Assembly: GCA_963921825.1 (NCBI GenBank)
Contig: OY997589.1
Coordinates: forward strand, 55,902,959-55,966,958
Length of the DNA stretch: 64,000 nucleotides
Reading direction: 5' to 3'
From: Erodium maritimum
Lineage: Eukaryota > Streptophyta > Magnoliopsida > Geraniales > Geraniaceae
In this document: piece after piece, positions 46,419 to 55,652 of the stretch
Layout: each line of letters opens with the position of its first letter
Numbering within the stretch: the stretch's first letter is position 1
Translations under genes and position numbers: made by a program
The notes under the pieces: model-generated
Databases searched by the model: none
Told to the model about the DNA's origin: nothing
Seen by the model: the letters and a program-made list of their open reading frames with translations, nothing else

Positions 46419-48180
46419 GAGGAGAAATCTAATAGAAACTCATCTTATCCTAAAAACTGTGTGAACCAATCCTAGCCACACACCCTTTAGATCCAACATT
46501 CACCATAATGTCACATCATCACCTCAATTCAACCAAAACTCACGCCACTTTCTTACTTTCTCACACAAGTAAGGGCATAATTGTAATAGCATGGTGCCAT
46601 GTGGACAAGTGTCCATTTTTTTGTTCAACAATTCATTAATTTAATCATTCCCGCTTCGTTTCAACTCCGATTAGCTTCAAACTTGCGCCAATATTTTTCT
46701 TTTTCCAAGGGCTTTAAATCAAGATCAGTCATGAATATATTTTGAAGCACGAAAATAAAAATTTATATTGGGGTGATAAAAACAATATTTAATGTTGATA
46801 AATCTTCACTAATAATTTTTTTATATCGGGGTATCAAACTAGTGCTAAATAGTGTTTAATGTTGATAAAACTAGTGCTTAGTGTTCATAAAAAAACATGT
46901 GATGATGTGATAAAAATCATGTTCGATTTTGGAAAATGAGGTGATAAAACTAGTGTTCAGTGTTGATAAACCTAGTGTATAGTGTTGATAAACTTAGTGT
47001 ATAGTGTTGATAAAAATTACTCAGACTTAACTTTTTTTTAAAATCAGCCCCGAAATAAGGGTGATAACCTAGAGTTTAGTGTTGATAAAAACATGTGATG
47101 GGATGATAAAAACACATGTAATTTAATGATAAACATAGTGTTTGATGTTGATAAAACTAGTGCTTAGTGTTCATAAAAAACATGTGATGATGTGATAAAA
47201 ATCATGTTCGATTTTGGAAAATGAGGTGATAAAAATAGTGTTCAGTGTTGATAAACCCAGTGTATAGTGTTGATAAAAATTACCCAGACTTAATTTTTTT
47301 TTTAAATCAGCCCCGAAATAAGGGTGATGACTTAGAGTTTAGTGTTGATAAAAAAACATGTGATGGGATGATAAAAACACATGTAATTGAATGATAAACA
47401 TAGTGTTTATTGTTGATAAAATTAGTGCTTATTGTTCATAAAAAACATGTGATGATGTGATAAAAATCATGTTCGATTTTGGAAAATGAGGTGATAAAAC
47501 TAGTGTTCAATGTTGATAAACCCAGTGTATAGTGTTGATAAACTCAGTGTATAGTGTTGATAAAAATTACCCAGACTTAAATTTTTCTAAAATCAGCCCC
47601 GAAATAAGGGTGATAACCTAGAGTTTAGTGTTGATATAAAAAAACATGTGATGATAAAAACACATGTAATTGAATGATAAACATAGTGTTTAGTGTTGAT
47701 AAAACTAGTACTTAGTGTTCATAAAAAAACATGTGATGATGTGATAAAAATCATGTTCGATTTTGGAAAATGAGGTGATAAATCCAGTGTATAGTGTTGA
47801 TAAACCCAGTGTATAGTGTTGATAAAAATTACCCAGACTTAACTTTTTTTTTAAAAAATCAACCCCGAAAATAATTTTTTTTCGTGCTTCAAAATATATT
47901 CATGACTGATCTTGATAGAAAACCCTTGAAAAAACAAAACTAATGGCGCAAGTTTGAAGCCAATCGGAGTTCAAATGAAGCGGGAAAAATTAAATTAGTG
48001 AATTGGTAAAATAAAATATGATGGTTTTACTAAAAAGCCCTTACCCCTTATTAAAAAGTGTTGTTTTTTTTTGCAGTCAACAAATCAATTGCATCTCATC
48101 CATCCATTCTTAAAATGAATGGCTTGGATTGGTTCACACAGTTTTTACGTTAAAGAGGGGTTTCTATTTGATTTTTCCTC
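46419..48180. mobile_element. Foldback MULE-like element 2, TSD TAGATATAA(A)
   Basis: It starts GAGGAGAAATC and ends GATTTTTCCTC, with TAGATATAAA at 46409-46418 and 48181-48190 (9 or 10 bp, the last A is ambiguous). Arms of about 300 bp match element 1 at 12663-13885, for example GCTTCAAACTTGCGCCAATA. The core is longer: a composite unit of 265-285 bp repeats about 3.5 times, marked by GATGATGTGATAAAAATCAT at 46901, 47186, 47451 and 47735. No open reading frame of note. Confidence 0.85.
46770..47860. repeat. Higher-order tandem repeat in foldback element 2
   Basis: A composite unit of 265-285 bp is built from smaller GTGTTGATAAA(A/C) units. Spacing between anchor copies is 285, 265 and 284 bp. 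Confidence 0.85.
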
Positions 48181-49171
48181 TAGATATAAAATTTGAATAA
48201 CTCAGTTACTTATTCGTGTTTACCACAGTACAAAAAGTATAGTACTTGTATTGTATAAGTATTGCGCTATTTCTATGGTATTTGTCTAATATATAATTAA
48301 CAATAATAAAAAAACGAAGATCCGCCTAGATCTCGCTTAGGCCCCGACTAGTCCCCGCCTAAGGCCTAGGGGTACTTGCCGCCCGACTAACGCCTAGCGC
48401 CTTTAACAACCATGATTACAAGTACTACGTACCTCTAAACAAATTTGTTACATGCCTTTTCAAATTACACATAACCTCCCTTAGTATTGACTTATTTTCA
48501 GATACCTCCTTAACTATTTTTTTTACATTTAAACCCCTTAACTTTTTTTTTCTTTTCAGTGTAGTCCAACGTCGTTAACTTTCCATCTAATGGACATCAA
48601 ATGTCTAAAATACCCCTTAGTATCCATCAAATTTTCAAAAGTCTGTCATTGATTTTGTAAAACTTTTAAACTTTTGAAAAATAGTTTCAAAAGATTATTT
48701 TTATTTTAAATTTCAGAAAATTAAGTTTTTATTAATAATTTCCTTTCATTTAAAAAAATAATTTTTTTAATTTGGAAAATCAGATTTTTATTTTTTTTTA
48801 AATCAGTTTCTATTTAAAAAAAATCTGATCTTTATTTAAAAAAATGAGATTTTTTTTAAATTAGTTTTTATATAATAAAAAATCTGATTTTATTTTATAA
48901 CAATCTGATTTTTATTTTAAAAAATTAGTTTATTATTATTTCAAAAAATCTTTATTTTATTTTTGATATTATATTTAATTTCATTAAATTTTTTATTTGT
49001 CTTTATTTCTCTTTTATTTCCTTACTATTATTTTTTCTATTTGTTTATGTTTTTCCAAAACTAATGAACAGACGTGAACATGTATGCCCCACAATCCAAA
49101 TCTATATCATATATGCACAATAAAGCCTCAACCATTACTGGAATTGAACCCAACAATTTCAAGCAACTATT

Positions 49172-49963
49172 AAGCAATAGATTCAATCCCCACGTCCTGT
49201 ATTCAACAGTATTCAAGGAATTGAACTCACAAGCGGACGATTTATTAAAAAGGCCTTTTATGAAAAAATTATCGTAAAAAAACCTTCACATGTTTTATGT
49301 TTTGTAAAAATACCTCCTTCTTTAATGAATTTTTAATTATTCCTCTTTTGCCCTTTTTCGAATTTTGATTTCCCCCCGAATTTCAAAATTTGAAAATTTC
49401 AAATTTTGAAATTCCCGCCCAATTTTTTTGCCCCCAGATTTGGCCATCCCGCAGCAGATTGGCCGAATAGGCGGCGGGATGACCCCAATCCGCTCTGATT
49501 GACGGTAAAGAAGAAGAAATAAGAAAAATAAGGGGAAGAAGGGTTGAGAGAAAAGAAGATGAAGAGAAAAATAAGGCTACCGTGATTTTGTGGAAACCTC
49601 AGTGTGACAATGACGAGTGGAGGTAGGAGAAGTAAGGAGGAGAAGAAGAAGATCGAAGTTTAACGAGAAAGAAGATGAAGAGAAAAGAGAGCAAAGAGAG
49701 AAAAGTTGAGAGAAAAGAAGATGAAGAGAAGTGATTATGAGGTGATTGTGTTGGTGTTGGGGAGTTAAAAGAGTTTAATCGAAGGGTATAATCGTATTTT
49801 TGTATGTTTGGAAGAGCTGCAAAATTACGGAGGCTACCCCGCAAATACATTAACCTGATAAGGCCCTTTTCACTAATTCCTACCTCACAAGCCCCAAAAT
49901 CATAACTCTAACAAAACCTTAAAAATTATTATTGAAACAAGCAATAGATTCAATCCCCACGTC
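49172..49963. repeat. 25-bp direct repeat flanking a 742-bp segment
   Basis: AAGCAATAGATTCAATCCCC plus ACGTC occurs at 49172-49196 and again at 49939-49963. Between them a possible small nested element (about 49244-49874) has GGCCTTTT-type ends and two runs of purine-rich GAAGATGAAGAGAAA repeats. Confidence 0.65.
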
Positions 49964-49965
49964 GG

Positions 49966-50268
49966 CTCTGTGATGAACCCGTTGGAAACTCGCCGGATCT
50001 GTCGCTGTTACAGTCACTAAACGCCGACGAATCATCATTCAAGCTCAAATCCCCGAAACTCCTCCCCTATGGTACACTAAACGGCCTGTATTTTTGCTTC
50101 ACCTCGCAATGGCTCCATGGCGTCGCCGGCGTCGAGAAGGGGGAGGTTGTGCTCGCATCGCCGGCATGGACAAATCCCGGCCACAACCCACAAATCTCCG
50201 GCGAGAGGACCTGTTCAAGGGGCACAAAAGATTGCCGTGTGTGGGGTGCTGCAGTAGTGGTGGTATGA
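49966..50268 (+). pseudogene. Open segment in MULE 3, possible captured gene fragment
   Basis: A 101-codon open stretch without its own ATG reads SLLQSLNADESSFKLKSPKL, then LPYGTLNGLYFCFTSQWLHG. It looks protein-like and is GC-richer than its flanks, as in Pack-MULE inserts. I do not recognise the parent gene. The alternative 73-aa frame at 50094-50315 is low-complexity. Confidence 0.4.
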
Positions 50269-50652
50269 GGGAGGAGGAGAAAGGGGGAGGTGAAAGGGAG
50301 GCGTGGTTGAGGTGAAACGGGGGAGATAAGGTAGTGAAATTAGGTTTAGGTTAATTTAAGGGTAATTTAGGTAATGTTTGAAAATATAATAGCATGTGTC
50401 TTGCACATGTTTATTTTCCGTTTGTTTTTGGATGACGTTGGATTAAACTGGAAAAAAAATAGTTAAGGGATATTTGAAAATAAGTCAATATTAATAGAGA
50501 TTATATGTAATTTTCCCATTCTATTATAAGAGAGTAACCTTTTCACCTGATTTTTTAATTTCTTATATGAGATCAGAAGCTAACAACACCACGCTCATTT
50601 ACTACTTGCCTGACATAAACCCAAATTGGGTGTCACAAACTAACTCATGTAA

Positions 50653-52674
50653 GACAGCCACACTCATCTCGCCGGCTGCCGGCGAGATGGCGCCGGCGAG
50701 ATGGAATAAACTAATATAATTAATTCATCTCGCCAGCTCCCCGCCAGCGAGCTCTACAGTGGGCCGGCGAGGAGGCGCCGGCGAGATGCAATTAATTTTT
50801 GGGTTTTAATGTTTTTTTATTTAAAAAAACAGATTTTGAATAAAATACAGAACATCGATAATGGAACACCCGATAACATAAAAGGATAGAAACCAAAACA
50901 AAGAAAAATTAAAACCGAGCAACGTAATACAAAGGAAACTACACCAACTAACATCTACGCGTCTCCAAATTTATTCCAGAGATGTTCGACAAGATCGTCC
51001 TTCAAACGGTAATGCATACGTTCACTTTGCATCCTCTCAGTGTTTCCAAGTATGACATTGTTCGGGACGAAGCCTCCTCGTGAAATATGTGGTTGACTTG
51101 TACTACCTTCTTCTGTTTGTTCACGATACCCGTCGTACGTATGACGTTCAGCCTCAACTATCATATTGTGCAGTATAATGCACGCATTCATGACCAAACC
51201 GATCGAATTAGGAGCCCACAAGCGGGTCGGGTGTTTGATAATGTGAAACCGAGCTTGTAGTACGCCGAAAGCTCGTTCCACATCCTTCCTGCACGCTTCT
51301 TGGATTTCAGCGTACTTCTTCTGCTTCGGCGTTGACGGTAACGGAATTGTTTTTACGAACACTGGCCACGAAGGGTAAATACCGTCAGCAAGATCATAAG
51401 GAAGTGTGTAATCATTACCATTTATCGTGTAAGCAACCGGTGGTTGCCAACCGGTGGTTGCCAACCGTTGATAACGTCCGCGAACAGCTTCGAATGATTG
51501 AGGACCGTCAAATCGTTGTTCGACCCCGCCATGCCGAAGAAAGAGTGCCAAATCCATAAGTCACGCGTTGCAACCGCCTCAAGGACAACGGTTGGTCGAT
51601 TACCGTGATCCCTTCGTGAATGTGACCCTCGAAGGGCCTTTGGGCAGTTCTTCCATTCCCAGTGCATGCAGTCAAGACTTCCAAGCATGCCCGGGAATCC
51701 GCGCGCTTCATTAACCGCCAAAATGTGGTCGATATCAGATTGTGTAGGCTTCCGCCGGTATGTAGCACCAAAGACTTTATGCAGTACACTGCAAAATGTG
51801 CGCAAACATTCCAAAGCTGTTGTTTCCCCTATCTTCACATACTCGTCCAACGCATCAGCTGCAATTCCGTAACATAACTGCCTAATGGCGGCAGTACATT
51901 TCTGGTAAGGAGATAATCCAACTTGACCCAATGCATCAAAGGATACCTTGAAGTAATCGTCGTGCTGCTCCAATGCATGAACGATACGGAGGAACACCGA
52001 CTTTGGCATTCTAAACCGACGCCGAAACTGCACCTCGGTGTACACAGGGTTGGTGTTGAAGTAGTCATTCATTAACCGTTCGTTTGCGGCTTCCCGGTCA
52101 CGTCGAATGTATTTGCGCTTCTTTGGTGGAGAATCGACCAAAGCGTCGGCTAACATCTCCTCGGTTGACATACAGTCTTCGAGCATGTCATTCAACATAA
52201 AATCGAGTTCCATATCCTCGGGATCGAATTCCATGATGACGGACAAACAAGGATGATGTCGGGACAATTCTAAGATGAGAAGGATGAATAGTAGAGAGTT
52301 TGTGAATTTTAGTTTGTGAGGGTGGGTTTATATAAGGGTTTAGGGTAGGTTTAAACATAAATGTTGTAGTTATGGTGAGCGTTTTTTATCATAAAAAACG
52401 ACGATCAAGATTCTTCTATTGGACGTGTAGATATTCTGTGGATAATATAGGTGAGTTTTATTTTTCAAAAAAATAGCATTGAACAAGAGCATTTTATTGG
52501 ACAAAAAGGATTTTTGGGGATAACCCTCTCATCTCGCCGGCTGGATCTGCCAGCGAGAAGCTCGTCGCCAGCGCTCCTCGCCTCTTCCTCGCCAGCTCCC
52601 CGCCGCCTCCTCGCCGGCGAACACATCTCGCCAGCTGCTCCTCGCCAGCTCCTCGCCCACCACTGTGGGTGCTC
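50653..52674 (-). mobile_element. PIF/Harbinger element B, carries only the transposase, TSD TAA
   Basis: It starts GACAGCCACACTCATCTCGC and ends (reverse complement) GAGCACCCACAGTGG, flanked by TAA at 50650-50652 and 52675-52677. Subterminal GCCGGCGAGATGG/CTCGCCAGCTCC motifs match element A closely in order on both sides. A TATA-like TTATATAAACC lies on the minus strand at about 52327-52337. It encodes one transposase reading frame broken once. Confidence 0.9.
50955..52235 (-). pseudogene. PIF/Harbinger DDE transposase, one frameshift
   Basis: The start ATG is at 52235-52233 and the stop at 50955. The N-terminal part has RRRFRMPKSVFLRIVHAL. The catalytic region has GSLDCMHWEWKNC (first Asp), then DLWIWHSFFGMAGSNNDLTV (second Asp), and CRKDVERAFGVLQARFHIIK (Glu), and the end has ACIILHNMIVEAER. 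Length, without the break, is about 420 aa, as usual. The only damage I see is a 14-bp direct duplication, CCGGTGGTTGCCAA at 51437-51450 repeated at 51451-51464, which shifts the frame between the second and third catalytic residues. It would nick and join element ends. Confidence 0.9.
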
Positions 52675-52689
52675 TAAGAGTCCTTTATA

Positions 52690-53062
52690 TTCTCATGGGT
52701 AAAAGTAGAACTATCAGAAATCAAAGTAATGGTCCGATTTTCCTCTTAGATCTCCAAGGTTGTTGACTTTGAGATCAATGTTCATAATAAAGAATTGATG
52801 CCCTTTCCGATTATACCTGCTTGCAAAATAAAACGTGAAACCTACACCTCCTTTTTAACTATTATCGTGCTTCCTTGAAAAATTGGAGGGCAAAATCGTT
52901 CGCTCCCGAAGCTTTCTCCGTATCACCACTATCAACTGCACATCAAGTTCTTTCTTAAGCGAAGGATCTTTTCAAATTTGTGGCTTGTAATGTTGAAAGA
53001 GATAAAAAGAAAAGAGTGGAAGATAAAACAAAATAGACTTGGAGTCTCTCTTTCAAAATACT
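52690..53062 (-). pseudogene. LINE relic, RT start
   Basis: The minus strand reads ASGANDFALQFFKEA (usual GPDGF...FFK.W) at about 52880-52930 and DLKVNNLGDLRG at about 52760-52800 (usual PKV.NP..L.D.RPI). Together with 42560-42690 and 54311-54600 this is one old L1 ORF2 scattered by later insertions. Confidence 0.65.
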
Positions 53063-53078
53063 CTACATCAAGAGTCTT
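53063..53078. repeat. Target duplication, left copy (16 bp)
   Basis: CTACATCAAGAGTCTT, identical to 54295-54310. Confidence 0.95.
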
Positions 53079-54294
53079 TTTTTTAAGGAAAGATTCATTA
53101 ATAAATTAATAAATCTTACAAACCGAACGCACAAGAAACCGAACAAGCGTTGCATCCGTCAATCGATCTCGAGGGACGACCAACGAGATGAATAGCTCTA
53201 CAAACGGGCGACAGCGCCTAGATAACAAACTACTACCAGATCAGTATTCCATATCGGTTCTCCGAAGAGATCCACCGATAAAAAGACCTGACCGGACATG
53301 CCACCAGAGGCAGCAGCTACTCCTACCAGATATCTGAAATTCTGGCAGGGAGAACAAACAAAACCAAATAACAACAAGTAAACAAAATAAACAACGACAA
53401 CACGCAAGAACTACTCTCGATCGGCCTCCGATGTAAAGGTTTGGGGTCGGGGCGAGGCGGACGGCGCCGACGGTTGCAGATCTGATCCACTAGGGGCTGG
53501 TGCACGGGACCGGTCGGATAAACACAAAAAGCAAGAGCACAGCTGAACGGCTTCGACTGCAGTGTTTCGACAAAAACTGGGTGCAAATCTGTCTGTAAGG
53601 CCGGAGGAAAAGCATGACGAAGAGGCTCGGCCGAAGGTAGTCGCATTGTCGTGGTTGGGAGCTGAAACTGGAGGGCGGGGGCTGCCGGTCTTCCTTGGTC
53701 GTCGCCATTGAAGAAGAGCGGGGGGGAGGTGGGCGATGGCCGTTAGATCTGGTCGTCGCAGGCGTGGGAGTGGCGGATCTGGTCGTGGAAGGGCGGGGGA
53801 AGTCGGAGCAGGTCATGGGGTGGTGGGCTATGCCGGAGGAGAGGAGCAGCGACCTTGCCCGGAGAAGGCCGACGGAGTGGTGGGCTATGCCAGAACTTGG
53901 TCGTGGGGCGGTGAGCCACGGCAGGCGAGGAAGGGAGGGGAAGGGAGAGGGGGGTGGTGGTGGGAGGCCGAAACTTCGGTAGATCCGGCCGGGGAAGCAG
54001 CTCAAGCGCCGGCGAGGCAAGGGGGGTGGTTGCGGGAGGCGGCGAGGCGGCTAGATCTGGCCGAAGGACAGTGGGGCGCGACGGGTTGAGGTAGCGGCCG
54101 GCAAGGGAGCGAGGTGACGACAGAGCCCATGGTTGACCGGAGAGGAACCCAAAGTCGGGTGAGAAAAGCCCCACCAGCAACCGCCGTGACCGGAGCCACA
54201 ATGGCCACCGGTGGCGGCGGCACCAACTGAGAATGAGGGCTAAGCTAGGGTTTCTCTTTTTTGGCAGAGAGTCACGCGTACGTTGCTACTGCTA
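53079..54294 (-). mobile_element. 1.2-kb retroposon (LINE-derived, no ORF2), 16-bp TSD
   Basis: It is flanked by exact 16-bp copies of CTACATCAAGAGTCTT. Read on the minus strand it starts near a leader with AAACCCTAGC, is GC-rich in the first two thirds (53440-54230), and ends TTAATGAATCTTTCCTTA plus an A-run, the tail type of plant L1 elements. Long overlapping frames (53490-54020, 53743-54201, 53736-54089) are Pro/Arg/Ser-rich on both strands and are judged to be composition artefacts. No endonuclease or RT is present. Confidence 0.85.
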
Positions 54295-54310
54295 CTACAT
54301 CAAGAGTCTT

Positions 54311-54600
54311 AATAATTTGTTTCATGTGAAAGCACATTTAACTTCTCCCACAAGTAACAGTGTAATTCTCTTTTTGTGGTCTTTGAAATTTGCAATTCTA
54401 TGGTAGAATTTAGATCATTTATCCTTTTTTTTCAACCAATAAACTCTATTCTTTTGACTCTAAAGCATAGCCAAAAGTTATGTTTTCGGAATTGTTGAGC
54501 TTTTGTTAAAGCATAGATTTGGACTCGATGATAAGGTCATAATCATTTATTGTAACCTTTAAATCCTCAGGTTCTTTCTTAAAGCGCCCAAATACCGGTA
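54311..54600 (-). pseudogene. LINE relic, linker region
   Basis: The minus strand gives SQKNRVYWLKKKG at about 54430-54470, comparable to 'QKSRV.WLKEGD' before the RT of plant L1 ORF2. Many stops. Confidence 0.5.
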
Positions 54601-55017
54601 CTTTTCATACCTTTAGATCTTTCTCAAAAAAAAATCATCTTGGATCACAGAACAAACTATGGTGCTTCCTTGGAACATAACAAAACATTAGGAAACTTAA
54701 TCTTGATTAGAAAATCCATCTTTTTCATCTTCATTTTTTTCTTGAAAATCCAATTTCTTGGTTAGGCAACGTTTATCTTGAACATCCACAAATCTAGACA
54801 CAACTAAATACATAAAACGGAGAGAACAGATGATTTATTTTTTGATAAGAAAATTTTACATGTATAAAAATCCATCCTTCTAAGATAGAAATGAGGGAAA
54901 TGATGATCAAAATGTAAATTTTTGTTTATAATGGGTTATTCATATCGTATTTGGATTACACAACTAAAAAGCTAATCTTATTAGTTCAGTGTGGCATTTT
55001 ATAGGTACCTTTTATAG
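54601..55017. other. Non-coding AT-rich interval
   Basis: No gene or family is recognised. It may be the 5' part of the LINE relic. Confidence 0.4.
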
Positions 55018-55033
55018 GTAGCTTATTATTCTT

Positions 55034-55126
55034 GTTTTGATCCCCATTTTTGATTGTATCATTTTATCCTTGTTTTCCATCTTGGAATACGGGATCTTTA
55101 ATAAATTTATCGCTTATAAAAAAAAA
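55034..55126 (+). mobile_element. 93-bp retroposed insertion with 16-bp TSD
   Basis: It is flanked by GTAGCTTATTATTCTT (55018-55033) and GTAGCTTACTATTCTT (55127-55142), one mismatch. It ends TTATCGCTTATAAAAAAAAA, a LINE/SINE-like tail. It is probably a strongly 5'-truncated L1 tail. Confidence 0.8.
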
Positions 55127-55142
55127 GTAGCTTACTATTCTT

Positions 55143-55652
55143 ATATTTTTCCGATGTGGGTTTATACTTCAACAACTCCCCCTCATCGGTTGGACTAGAT
55201 ATCTGCATATGGACTGGAGACCACAGGATGGATGTGACAAACGAACCGTGGACCAAAATAACTTTGACATCATATAAATTTGGACCTCTTATATGAGGTC
55301 GAGCTTCCATAGCTAAAAGATGAACCTTAAAAGTAGCTCAGTGAGGGTCTATACTTCGACACAAAAAGGTGTTCCTTCTTTGCAATACCAATGATATTAA
55401 TCAGCATGACAATACTTACCGTATATATAGTATCAAACCTAACATGATTATATGGTGACTCTCGAAGCCATTTCCAAATGCTAGTGTAGTTATGTGAAAC
55501 CAATATATATGTCACGTAATAGAGCATAATTTACCCTATTTTATATATGAATTTTTAAAGTCTTACCAATCAAACACACGTATCAGATCCGCAGATAAAT
55601 TCGAATAGCTCTAAGACTATCAAAAAAACATTTCAGCTCGATAACTATGTAC
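55143..55652. other. 3' flank of the S6 gene, non-coding
   Basis: Contains GATGTGGGTTTATACTTC and CAACAACTCCCCCTC near 55155-55190, a pattern seen beside some plant Copia LTR edges, and a partly repeated GGTCTATACTTCGACA. No gene. The S6 3' UTR should lie at the right end. Confidence 0.4.

Larger units (their letters stand above)
43399..48414. mobile_element. Non-autonomous hAT-like element hosting two nested transposons
   Basis: Ends are CATGGTTGTAAAAGGCG on the left and, reverse-complemented, CATGGTTGTTAAAGGCGC on the right. Flanking 8-mers ATCACAAG (43391-43398) and ATTACAAG (48415-48422) match at seven of eight positions, as expected for an hAT target duplication. Subterminal CTAGGCG-type motifs are frequent. 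Without the nested Harbinger and foldback MULE it is about 0.8 kb and has no transposase. Confidence 0.8.
48430..50520. mobile_element. MULE-like element 3 (edges approximate)
   Basis: Left inner end AAATTACACATAACCTCC and right inner end (reverse complement) AAATTACATATAATCTC continue into the shared block GTATTGACTTATTTTCA on the left and ATATTGACTTATTTTCA on the right. An AT-rich tract with TCAGATTTTTATTTT-type repeats (48640-49020) follows, as in the MULEs at 12540 and 58105. A GC-richer segment lies at 49966-50330. No target duplication was found. Confidence 0.6.

Noticed and set aside
48430..50520. 9-bp target duplication for MULE 3
   Set aside because: Flanks at the apparent ends (TGCCTTTTC and CCCATTCTA) do not match, so the borders are left approximate.
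53490..54201. Long overlapping frames on both strands (up to 176 aa)
   Set aside because: The GC-rich, Pro/Arg/Ser-rich composition yields open frames in several registers within a retroposon body. No domain is recognised.
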